Origin: Vibrio cidicii
Lineage (GTDB): Bacteria; Pseudomonadota; Gammaproteobacteria; Enterobacterales; Vibrionaceae
Assembly (NCBI RefSeq): GCF_009763805.1
Contig: NZ_CP046803.1
Span: forward strand, 1,254,757-1,318,756
DNA length: 64,000 nucleotides
Direction: 5' to 3'
Below the pieces are notes generated by a model. That model made no database searches and had not been told where the DNA came from. It was given only the letters and a program-made list of their open reading frames with translations. Every line of letters begins with the position of its first letter. Position 1 is the stretch's first letter. Shown here piece by piece: positions 27,381-35,402 of the stretch. The translations under genes were made by a program, and so were the position numbers.

Positions 27381-27775
27381 GAGTTTACACATACAACGGC
27401 ATTAAAGGCTTGCCGAATATCGCCAAACATTACGGCATTCCACTTGGCACGCTGAAAGGCCGCTTGCGCAATGGCAAAACCTTGCATGAAGCCATCTACA
27501 TGGAAGATTCGCGCAAATTGAATACTGGTGTTGCCATTTACGAATGGAATGGCATCAAAGGCATGAGAAACATTGCAGAGTCAGCTGGGGTGGCGGAGGT
27601 GAGTATTTATCGCCACTTACGGAATGGCAAAACTTTAGATGAAGCGATGGCAACCATCCTAAAAAACAAGCGAACCAAAGCAGCAGCGGCAGCACCAAAG
27701 CAGACCGTCGGTATTAAATACCCGTCGCTTTTGTCACCTCAATGGCGCTTGGCGCTAGGGATGGGTACAGAGTGA
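27377..27775 (+). CDS. Two-repeat helix-turn-helix-like early protein
   Basis: 132 residues built of two copies of a 38-residue unit: YNGIKGLPNIAKHYGIPLGT with LKGRLRNGKTLHEAI, and WNGIKGMRNIAESAGVAEVS with IYRHLRNGKTLDEAM. Each unit looks like a small helix-turn-helix that reads DNA as in NUMOD- or IENR-type repeats of phage and homing proteins, so tandem DNA binding is plausible. A basic Ala/Lys tail follows. It lies directly before the replication initiator. Confidence 0.65.
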   Translation: MRVYTYNGIKGLPNIAKHYGIPLGTLKGRLRNGKTLHEAIYMEDSRKLNTGVAIYEWNGIKGMRNIAESAGVAEVSIYRHLRNGKTLDEAMATILKNKRTKAAAAAPKQTVGIKYPSLLSPQWRLALGMGTE

Positions 27776-27785
27776 ACAAGCCATT

Positions 27786-30330
27786 TTGAAAACACTCACC
27801 GAACCCACCGAAATCGAACTCTTTGACCTCGATAAATACGGTTTCAACGCAGAACAAAAACGCGCAGCTTCTCTGGTTTGTCAAAACTGGGGGAGCTTAC
27901 ACGTTTATCCGCAAAAGCCAAAGGCGATCGAAGAAGGCTGTTTTGCGGCTAGGCGTTACCAAGACGTTATCGAGCCAGAAGACCTCACCGTGCTTGAGAG
28001 AGTGCTGTTTGAAGCGGCGCCAGCGGATTTTGAGTGGGCCAAAGAAAAAGTAAACCGCCTGCCTGCGTACTTAACCAAATACTTCGTTAACCGTTACGTC
28101 AGCATTTACCAGTCAAAAGGCCGTTTTGAGGGCAACACCTTCTTATTGCAAAAAGTAGAGCCAGCGGTACAACGCGCTCTGCTGGTATTGCGCAAATACA
28201 AAAAGTTACCGACAACCCAAAAGGTCGCTTTGCTCAGTGAAGAGTTAGACACTGACACCGAGCAAAACGACTTTTCCAACCCAGAAAAGCCACAGCTTAC
28301 CTTTGATTTCAACAAAGCCGAGAAAAGCCGCAAGCCAGTAAAAAACAGGCTGCTTGCCGAGCTGGAAAACGACGAACTCAAAGAAATGGCGTTCAAACTC
28401 TCTCAGATAGTTGCTCGTTACTACCAGATTGAAAGCAGTAAATACCACGCAAAAACGACACTCGGCACCGAAATGGCGGTGGTGTTCACCTATGAGCAAA
28501 TGGCCAAGTTCGTCACTAATACCTTCGGCATGAAACCGCCGCGCAAGTACAAAGACCAGTCAGAACTTTCCGCGCTTCAAGACATATCAAAGCTAATCAA
28601 TCAGAAATGGTGGCTAGGTCGTTTGGTGAAAGCACGCAAGATTATGCGCGAGCATTTAGCCATTGCTATGGGACAGGTCTCTTCAAAGGCGTCGCCTTAT
28701 GCTTCTTGGGATTGCATTAAAGAACACAAAGAACAGCAAAAGCGTAACTGGGAGTTCATCAAACAAAATGAACTGTTTGATGAAGAGACAGGAGAAACCG
28801 CAGATCTTGCTGAAATGGTGCTGCGTAGTGTTTCTAACCCTGCGATTCGTCGTCATGAATTGATGGTTCGTTGTCGGGGCTGTGAAGACATTGGCAACGA
28901 GCTGGGCTTGCAAGGTTTGTTCTTAACACTGACTGCGCCTTCGAAATATCACAGCAGTTACAAAAAGGGTGGCTTTGTTCCTCACTGGAACGGAGCAAGC
29001 CCTCGTGATGCGCAAATCTATTTGAACAACGTATGGCAACGAATTCGCGCCAAGTTAGGCCGCGAAGATCTACGTTGGTTTGGTGTCCGTGTTGCTGAGC
29101 CACACCATGACGGTACACCTCACTGGCACCTGCTTATCTGGGTTAAACCAGAAGAGAAAGACATGATTTCCAAAATCTTCGTTGATTACGCAACCAAAGA
29201 AGATAAGCACGAGCTCTACAACAAAGACGGTGAGTTTGACTATTCACCGCGCTGTGATGTGGGCGAAATCGACCCAGAACTGGGTACCGCTACAGGTTAT
29301 ATCGCCAAGTACATTTCAAAGAACATCGACGGCTTTGCTATGGATGATGAAGTGTCTGACGAAACAGGAAAGTCAGTCAAAGACATGGCGAAGAACGTGA
29401 GCGCATGGAAAAGCCGCTGGAACATTCGTCAGTTTCAATTCTTTGGTGGTGCTCCGGTGACGACTTACCGCGAAACTACGCCGTTTTGCCAACCAGAACA
29501 AAAAAGCCTTTATGGAATATCTGTTCATGCAAGAGCGTGTAGACCTGCTGACTATCTACTCCATGCTTCAGCGTGATCTTGTTGGTCCAATCAAACCAAG
29601 CCGTTTAATCACAAACGAAGAGTTATTGAAGGTCATTGGTGACAGCTACGAATCGCGAATGAAAACAGATGATTCAAGTATTACCGAAACGCTCAGAGCG
29701 GCTGATCAAGGTAACTGGCAAGGTTACATCATGGGTCAGGGTGGCCCGTTTGTTCGCCGTGACGAACTACTGATTGTGAATGAGTACGAAGTGCTTCCAT
29801 TCGCTTCCCCTCACGGGGAAGACGTTCGAAAAATCAAGGGCTTCACAACCCCCGAAGGAACCATAGAAACCCGCACTAAGGTGTGGCTGATTCAGCCGAA
29901 AGGAACGGGGCAAGACCAAGCTGAAGCGGAGGCTCTTGCTCTTACAGGCACCGCAGGTGCCCCTTGGAGTTCTGTCAATAACTGTACGCACCCACCGGGC
30001 GAACAGGGTACCAGTGATAACGAAAGGCCATTAGATCCGTTAGTGGAATACGAGATAAGTAGGCTGATATCTGACCATGATTTCACCGAAAGCATCCGGC
30101 AGAGACTCATGAAAGGTCAGTGGATAAGGGTCACAGAAGAGAAAAGCGTCAAATTGCACCTTGGCGATGGCCAGCGACGCCCAGACCAAATCGTCTACCG
30201 CCACAACATCAAGCCAGATTTGAGTTGGCTAGGGGAAACTGAGCCAGAAATTGAACCGTTAACAGAAGAGAACTACCAACAGCCAAACCTTTCATATTTT
30301 GAGTATGTGGAAGACTGGCCGTTGGAGTGA
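27786..30330 (+). CDS. A: Replication protein A, rolling-circle HUH endonuclease (one-base frameshift)
   Basis: P2 gpA-type initiator, about 847 residues when restored. The HUH motif HWH is at residues 446-448 and the paired nucleophiles are Tyr505 and Tyr509 (YIAKY), so it should nick the prophage origin and join strands in rolling-circle replication. An extra A at 29473-29475 (CGCGAAACTA for CGCGAACTA) splits the gene; removal gives TTYRELRRFANQNKKAFMEY across the join. The first usable start is a TTG at 27786, 10 bp after the previous stop, with a weak ribosome site, so the true N-terminus is uncertain. Confidence 0.92.
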
Positions 30331-30337
30331 GATAGAT

Positions 30338-30763
30338 TTACGATGGTTTTTGAGTTTTTGGTTGAATAGCTACAGCAGCTTGCATACTAGCGCATTGCTG
30401 TAAAAACTTGTCTAGAGCATGGCAAACAGCAATAGCCTCGTCTTTAAAAACTTCTTCATCAAGATCGTAATCAGCTTTTCTACGTTTAGTTTTGTATATT
30501 TCTAAGAATGTTTTTAGGCGCTGCATATCTTTTGGAGCGTACGGCTCGTCTTGTTTGGCATCATATGACGTTAAGTAATCTTTTAGAGATTCATGACAGC
30601 CTACGCCCTTAATTGGTATTGGACGTTTGGTTAGCAATTCAAGAACACCATGATACATGCCGTAATACCCTCTACTAATTATATTTCTATAATCTATCTC
30701 AGAGTTCGCATTAGTGGTGGCGTTTTGTACCAGAGAAAGAAAGTCTTTAGAACTAACAGGCAT
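30338..30763 (-). CDS. HEPN-like domain protein
   Basis: About 141 residues, all helical, with the HEPN-type features YRNIISRGYYGMYHGVLELL and RRKADYDLDEEV. The R-x(4-6)-H nuclease motif of toxic HEPN RNases is not present, so ribonuclease activity is doubtful. The ATG at 30763 was chosen over an upstream in-frame start because it gives a clean domain start. It overlaps the preceding gene of a three-gene minus-strand cassette that interrupts the plus-strand early/late layout; a toxin-antitoxin or abortive-infection role is possible but unproven. Confidence 0.6.
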   Translation of the reverse strand: MPVSSKDFLSLVQNATTNANSEIDYRNIISRGYYGMYHGVLELLTKRPIPIKGVGCHESLKDYLTSYDAKQDEPYAPKDMQRLKTFLEIYKTKRRKADYDLDEEVFKDEAIAVCHALDKFLQQCASMQAAVAIQPKTQKPS

Positions 30764-31112
30764 TTTGCAACCTCTCGGCGAATGTAGGTACACCTTCAGG
30801 TAACACTTCAAAATGCGTTACGCAGCGAATCTCGTCTAGCTCAGCATCGACTAGGGCTCCAGATAAGTCCCAGTTTAAGTCAAAAATCTTTTCTGGTGGA
30901 CACTCTACATAAAGAGTGAGCGTTGCTTTAGACGATTCTGGCAGTACAGACAACGTGGTATAGTTTAGAACCACTTTATCGTGTTGCTCAATCACCTTCG
31001 CGGCTAATACTGACAGTTCGTTAATTGTATTGCTAGAGACTGAAAATTTTTCTTCAATATCACGCATTATCATAAGACGCCCCTCTGAACAAGATTGTTT
31101 CCACTCAATCAA
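30753..31112 (-). CDS. Partner protein of the HEPN-like cassette, unknown
   Basis: 119 residues; start may be 31112 or the Met at 31067. A helix (NTINELSVLAAKVIEQHDKVV) precedes an alternating beta region (TLSVLPESSKATLTLYVECPP) and an acidic tail. No family recognised. It overlaps both neighbours (8-11 bp), so all three genes are made together. It could be the antitoxin or the regulator of the cassette. Confidence 0.5.
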   Translation of the reverse strand: MIEWKQSCSEGRLMIMRDIEEKFSVSSNTINELSVLAAKVIEQHDKVVLNYTTLSVLPESSKATLTLYVECPPEKIFDLNWDLSGALVDAELDEIRCVTHFEVLPEGVPTFAERLQNAC

Positions 31113-31548
31113 TTGCTGTTGCTGAGTTTCTCATCAACCATTCGTTTAATTGTGCATCAAGGCCAAAATCGTTAAACAACCAAATAACGCTAACGATATT
31201 TCCAATGTCATAGCCGTCAGAGCATTCTAATGGCATGCGTTGTACTGCTTCGTAAGCAACTGTCGGTTTACCTTTCTGAATCATCGCCCAAATAATATTA
31301 GACGAAACAAAACCATCATAGCCAAAGTGCTTGATAGCACTAAGTGCTTTTTCTTTAGCCTGCTCTATTTTATCAGCAGCGCAGTAGGTGAGAATCTCAA
31401 CCAGTACTCGTTCTTCTTCCGTTGGCAATTGAGATGCCTTGCGTTTAAATGTTGCAAAGTCAATATCATTCATTTTCTCATTACTGAAAATAACATCAGT
31501 TAGAGTGTCAAGCAGTTCGCTAGATTTTGACGCTGGTACTAAATGCAA
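31105..31548 (-). CDS. First gene of the HEPN-like cassette, helical repeat protein
   Basis: 147 residues from a TTG at 31548, or 122 from the ATG at 31473, which has the better-looking upstream AATGAGAAA. The sequence is helical and TPR-like (EEERVLVEILTYCAADKIEQAKEKALSAIKHFG, then GKPTVAYEAVQRMPL). It probably mediates protein contacts. The promoter is likely in the 31550-31700 region. Function unknown. Confidence 0.5.
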   Translation of the reverse strand: MHLVPASKSSELLDTLTDVIFSNEKMNDIDFATFKRKASQLPTEEERVLVEILTYCAADKIEQAKEKALSAIKHFGYDGFVSSNIIWAMIQKGKPTVAYEAVQRMPLECSDGYDIGNIVSVIWLFNDFGLDAQLNEWLMRNSATAID

Positions 31549-31559
31549 AGTCTGTCACC

Positions 31560-31820
31560 TAATGGTTTGAAAAACTTAAAAGATAAAAAAATACTACAAG
31601 TGATTAATCAGTGTAGTACTTAGTTTGTTAACCTGTCTGTGATCGGATGTTGTATGCACAAAGTTATCCACAAACACCATCTCGAGGGCACTATACCATA
31701 AAAATCATATACCACCATATGCCCAGGTGCACATTTTGTACACATCAATACGCCCATATACACCTATATACACTCATATAAGCCACCATCAGATTGACTA
31801 CCAAGCCCCTACTAGTATAG
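31560..31820. other. AT-rich non-coding spacer with CATATA repeats
   Basis: No gene seen. Short words of the type CATATAccA, CCATATaC, TATATACAC and CATATAaG recur between 31705 and 31785, and a DnaA-box-like TTATCCACA lies at 31663-31671. The promoters for the HEPN cassette (leftward) and for the RNA at 31821 (rightward) must be here. Confidence 0.35.
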
Positions 31821-31914
31821 CCTACGTGGGTACCAGCAAAATCTGGTACCGGGCGTAGGAACCCGTTTTGTATAGCAACAGGTACATACGTACCAGCTCT
31901 ATGCTGGTTTTTTT
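31821..31914 (+). ncRNA. Candidate C4-type antisense RNA with terminator
   Basis: A long two-part stem, CCTACG 31821-31826 / CGTAGG 31854-31859 enclosing GGTACCAG 31829-31836 / CTGGTACC 31843-31850, is followed by the terminator ACCAGC 31892-31897 / GCTGGT 31903-31908 with a T run to 31914. The strand segment GTAGGAA is complementary to TTCCTAC at 32029-32035 in the leader of the downstream antirepressor. This is the layout of the P1/P7 c4-icd-ant operon, where c4 RNA blocks translation of the antirepressor leader. Structure and complementarity are seen; identity as C4 is inferred. Confidence 0.5.
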
Positions 31915-31920
31915 GTATGT

Positions 31921-32106
31921 ATGGCTTCGGCGCATCTAAACATAGTCGTTTCGAACAGAAACCGTACTATCTGCATTATGGTGGGCTGGGCAGGGCAGCT
32001 TCGGCTGGCCGTGTCTGTTGCGCGGTATTCCTACCCCTGTTCAGTTCACCACCCGAAGCGTAGGAACTCCGAGTGGTGGTTTAAAAGCTATCAACAGGAG
32101 GTCGCT
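31921..32106 (+). CDS. Ash/Icd-like leader reading frame, in frame with the antirepressor
   Basis: An open 62-codon stretch starting ATG at 31921 with no stop before the antirepressor ATG at 32107. Its IMVGWAGQLRLAVSVARY and PCSVHH resemble Ash/Icd-family phage leader peptides. The RNA also folds into hairpins (CAGC-TTCG-GCTG at about 32001-32012; TTCCTAC 32029-32035 with GTAGGAA further on). It may serve as a translated regulatory leader, or give a longer form of the antirepressor. Confidence 0.4.
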
Positions 32107-32788
32107 ATGACTTCAGCACTTACTTTTCAAAACACTCATTTCGACGTTATAGAACAGAGCAACCAAATTTGGCTTACTGCTGCGCAAATAGGCAGAGCAT
32201 TAGGCTATGCGCGTGAAGATTCTGTCAGCCGTATCTATGATCGTAATCAAGACGAGTTTTCAAACGCGATGACTGAGACCGTCAAATTGACGGTCTCAGG
32301 GAATTATCAAAAAACAGTCCGTATTTTTTCTCTGCGCGGTGCCCACCTGATTGCAATGTTCGCCAGAAACGTCGATTGCCAAACAGTTCAGAAAGTGGGT
32401 GCTCGATATTCTCGATCAGGAAACCAAAACACAGACCATCATCCCCATAACCAATCCTGCTAGCATTCCCAAAGCCAACTGGCCAATCACTTACCGTACC
32501 GACTGGAAACCTGCCAGCATTACCTTATTCAGCAAAACTGTGCACTACATTTGCTTCGACCTGCAACCAAAACCATTTAGCTGTGAGTTCAGTGCAAAAC
32601 ACACTCCGCAGATTTATCAGGCAACGTTCCACTTTGCCGATCAGCACAAACGACCAATCAAATTGCATCAGGGGAATCAACCCGCGATAGGTGATGTGGG
32701 TTATTTCGAATCGACTCACCTTGATGACTTATGGGTACAGGTGATCGGTTTCGCTGCACGGTGTAATAGCTGTTGTGCATTGCTGTGA
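32107..32788 (+). CDS. BRO-N antirepressor (one-base frameshift)
   Basis: About 226 residues when restored. The N-terminal BRO domain (NQIWLTAAQIGRALGYARED, SLRGAHLIAMFART) is DNA- or repressor-binding in phage antirepressors; the C-terminal half is not recognised and ends in a Cys-rich tail. The break is an extra A at 32367-32369 (CCAGAAACG for CCAGAACG); restored, the sequence reads AMFARTSIAKQFRKWVLDIL, the family pattern. AGGAGG gives a strong start at 32107. With the upstream RNA and leader it forms an antirepressor control unit that would inactivate the CI repressor on induction. Confidence 0.82.
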
Positions 32789-32832
32789 ACAAAGTCGCGA
32801 TTAGCAATATCCAAAAAAACCACTGTAGAAAC

Positions 32833-32848
32833 CTGTATAAATATACAG
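32833..32848. promoter_or_regulatory. LexA box, perfect consensus
   Basis: CTGTATAAATATACAG fits CTGT-N8-ACAG exactly and differs at one central base from the E. coli consensus. It lies 34 bp upstream of the gene at 32882. Confidence 0.8.
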
Positions 32849-32881
32849 TATATTGACAGTGTAGTTGGTAAGGATGTTGAT

Positions 32882-33100
32882 ATGTCAGACAAAAAAGAAC
32901 GTTTCCAGCAGGCTCTGGAGCTGATTATCGATGGGTTGTCATTGAGTGAAACAGGGGCGGGGCGTGTTCAGGCGGGGCGTTACATTCTGACGTTGTTGGT
33001 CTCAGACAATCCCGGTTTGCTGGATGCAGAAAAAATAAAGGCCATCCAATCAATCATTGCGATGGCCGATGAACAGGAAAGTCCTGCGTTTCGCTTATAA
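32882..33100 (+). CDS. Small LexA-boxed phage protein, unknown
   Basis: 72 residues, helical (RFQQALELIIDGLSLSETGAG, RYILTLLVSDNPGLLDAEKIKAIQSII). It follows AAGGATG and a perfect LexA box, and converges on ogr with a 6-bp overlap of their 3' ends. In phage 186 the LexA-controlled gene is tum, an antirepressor; this protein has no visible similarity to Tum, but its control suggests a role in SOS induction. No family recognised. Confidence 0.65.
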   Translation: MSDKKERFQQALELIIDGLSLSETGAGRVQAGRYILTLLVSDNPGLLDAEKIKAIQSIIAMADEQESPAFRL

Positions 33101-33346
33101 CATGTTGAGCTGGTGTTTAAGCTGTTGCCGCTGTTCTGGCGGCAAAGCTTTCACTATGTTAAACGCTAGCTGGCTGGTTGTTTTGGCAGAAGGGCTAAGA
33201 GTGTGGCTAAAGCTCAGGTTCATCACAAACGTGTGGCCACACTCAGCATCGCTGCAAGAACAGTATAAATCGGCATAGCCCGTAGAAATACGGTGTGTTT
33301 TCTGGATGCGAGCTTTCTGCAAACATTCGGGACAAATTACTCTCAT
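33095..33346 (-). CDS. ogr: Ogr/Delta zinc-finger late-gene activator
   Basis: 83 residues. The four zinc ligands are CPEC near the start and CSDAEC further on (ICPECLQKARIQKTHRISTG, YCSCSDAECGHTFV), exactly the P2 Ogr / P4 Delta pattern. It activates sigma-70 late promoters for head, tail and lysis operons by contacting RNA polymerase alpha. A LexA-like box lies 47 bp upstream of its start, which would let DNA damage switch on late genes directly; in P2 ogr is not LexA-controlled. Confidence 0.92.
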   Translation of the reverse strand: MRVICPECLQKARIQKTHRISTGYADLYCSCSDAECGHTFVMNLSFSHTLSPSAKTTSQLAFNIVKALPPEQRQQLKHQLNML

Positions 33347-33392
33347 TATTCACTCCTGCCCGTTCCATAATCATGTTGATAATAGCAACTAA

Positions 33393-33408
33393 CTGTATAT
33401 TTATACAT
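33393..33408. promoter_or_regulatory. LexA-like box upstream of ogr
   Basis: CTGTATATTTATACAT is the exact reverse complement of the box before int (18772-18787), one base off CTGT-N8-ACAG. Confidence 0.6.
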
Positions 33409-33547
33409 GAAAACTTTCTTGATGATTATGTTTTTTAATTCACCTATCTTTGTGAGCTAGTGGTTACTTTATGATATCTCAGGGATATATGTTCGATAGA
33501 TATACCTGCCTCGTATATGGTTTTATTGAACTGTGGAGGATAAAGTG

Positions 33548-34345
33548 ATGAAAAACATAGTCAAAAGGATCTTTTTTGTATTCGTAATTCTCAATTTAAT
33601 ATCGGGATGCACATCCGTCCCTAATGGTGATCAAGAAGTAAAAGTTGCATCTTTTAAAAAAGATGAAACTAACAACCTAGAAGCAACCAAAGATTTGCGA
33701 GGAGAGAAGTTGCCAGATGCGCCTGTTAATGATGAAAACACATACATAGGCGACAAAATTAGCTTTGCATTGATAACAAAAATTAAAAATCTTGAGGACG
33801 AATGCTCAATACCACCATCAACTAATATGCGGGCAATTGGTCTCAACGATACCGGAGATTTAATTTTATTTACGGAAGACAGTAAAATTCAATGCTATGA
33901 GAGCCAGTTCGAATCTTCCGAGAAACCACGTACCGTCATTCCGGCTTACCAAAAGCTTGTGGTTGATAAAAAAGATCTTGTCGCCATGAGACGTTCCGGG
34001 CTGACTTACGGTGTGCTTTTAGTTCCGTACAAATATATTGTTGATGCCAAGGAATTTAAAGGGGGTACCTCTATTGGGCCGTATGCGGGATATCGATTTT
34101 CATCCGGAGCGAGTGGATGGGGTGTAAAAGCGGTTGGCTTCCTCGGTGCCACGACGGTGGATACAAAAGACAGTGACTCAAGTGCACTTGGGGTTTCTTA
34201 CGGGGTAGGGCTGATTGGCGAACTGAAAAGTGAATTTCAGCTAGGTGTCGTTCTTGGCAAAGACCATGTAGGGAAAAGTGAAAACTATGAATTTAACAAA
34301 GATCTTTGGGTAGCAATTTCTATTGGATACAGTTTCTCGAATTAA
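33548..34345 (+). CDS. Prophage-borne outer-membrane lipoprotein (moron)
   Basis: 265 residues with a lipoprotein signal peptide ending LISGC, Cys near residue 20. The mature part is acidic, and the C-terminal third alternates like a small beta-barrel or beta-sandwich (IGPYAGYRFSSGASGWGVKAVG, VSYGVGLIGELKSEFQLGVVLG, ending AISIGYSFSN with an aromatic-rich end). GGAGG at 33535-33539 sets the ATG at 33548. It is AT-rich and sits between ogr and the portal gene with its own terminator, a known cargo site in P2-like phages. It may alter phage receptor or envelope properties of the lysogen. Confidence 0.65.
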   Translation: MKNIVKRIFFVFVILNLISGCTSVPNGDQEVKVASFKKDETNNLEATKDLRGEKLPDAPVNDENTYIGDKISFALITKIKNLEDECSIPPSTNMRAIGLNDTGDLILFTEDSKIQCYESQFESSEKPRTVIPAYQKLVVDKKDLVAMRRSGLTYGVLLVPYKYIVDAKEFKGGTSIGPYAGYRFSSGASGWGVKAVGFLGATTVDTKDSDSSALGVSYGVGLIGELKSEFQLGVVLGKDHVGKSENYEFNKDLWVAISIGYSFSN

Positions 34346-34351
34346 GCCAAA

Positions 34352-34383
34352 AATAGGAAAAGTTCGACAGAACTTTTCCTATT
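34352..34383. terminator. Perfect 14-bp hairpin between the lipoprotein and portal genes
   Basis: AATAGGAAAAGTTC (34352-34365) and GAACTTTTCCTATT (34370-34383) with loop GACA. It separates two convergent genes and can stop transcripts from both sides. Confidence 0.8.
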
Positions 34384-34387
34384 CCGT

Positions 34388-35402
34388 CTATATCTCCAAA
34401 GAAAATTGCAATTGAAGCTGACTTGGAATCTCCGGGTCGCTGTTTACCGCATCTGCAAAGCGCTTGCAAACGGGAATCACCTCGTAACGGTCGTAAACTT
34501 CACTCACCTTGAGTGGGTCGGGAATGGTTGAGCCCGTTTGCGGAATCATCCCGCCCATGCCAGCAGGGAAACGATGGCCTACAAACACATCTTGCGCGGT
34601 AATGTTCTTAATGCGCTCAAACTCATCTTTCGTGGCAATGTCGCCAACGGGTATCAGTTGAATGCCTTTCTCTTTCCCGTTCGGGATGTTCACAAACATA
34701 CTGCGGAAGTTACCAATTCCCTTAGAGCTGGCGATCTTGTTTTTCAGCGCCTCTTCATCTTCTTCGCTCAGGTTTCGGGTCGGTTGAATAGAAGATAAAA
34801 CCCATATGGGCGCCGTTCAGGTAATAGCGGCGGCGAAACAGTGTCGCGTCACGATTCAGTAAGCTGCTTTGAATGCTGCCCAGGTAATCAGGCAGTCCAT
34901 AAATTTGTTGCTGCGGGTCATACTGCGGAATAAAAATCACATCCTTCGCTTTGAACGTCTTCTGCTTGTTGTCACGCAGCAACTGCACAAAATCGCCGTT
35001 CTTACGCTTGCGCATGTGTACCATTGGCAGCGGCTCAAGGGCGATCACATTCTTCATATAGCTGCGAATCTTCACAAACGCCGCCATACCAAGGCCGAAG
35101 TAATCCCAACAGGCGTTATTCATTTTGTACATCGGGATCGCCCCGCCACCGAGAAAACGCCCCGCCACATAGTTAGCCCGGGCTTTAAGCAGTGAACCGT
35201 GATACCCGTTAGCGTTGGCAATATCCGCCAAGCCTTTCAGTGAAATCGGTGGCTCCCAGTAATCGTCAAAATCGTTGTAAACCAGCTCACAGTAGCGCGT
35301 CATCCAGCTATTGGTATCAACGGGCTCCGGGTTCGGGTCAAAGCTGTATACCGATTTGCTTTCACTGGCCTCTGCATTTAATTGGGTTAATTGCTCTGTC
35401 AT
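34388..35402 (-). CDS. Q: Portal protein, P2 gpQ-like (one-base frameshift)
   Basis: About 337 residues when restored (P2 Q has 344). It builds the dodecameric portal at the head vertex. Typical segments are [55 protein letters not shown] and the C-terminal [14 protein letters not shown]. The break is an extra T at 34773-34775 on the plus strand (GTTTCG for GTTCG); removal restores [20 protein letters not shown]. Its start overlaps the stop of the terminase gene as ATGA. Confidence 0.92.
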
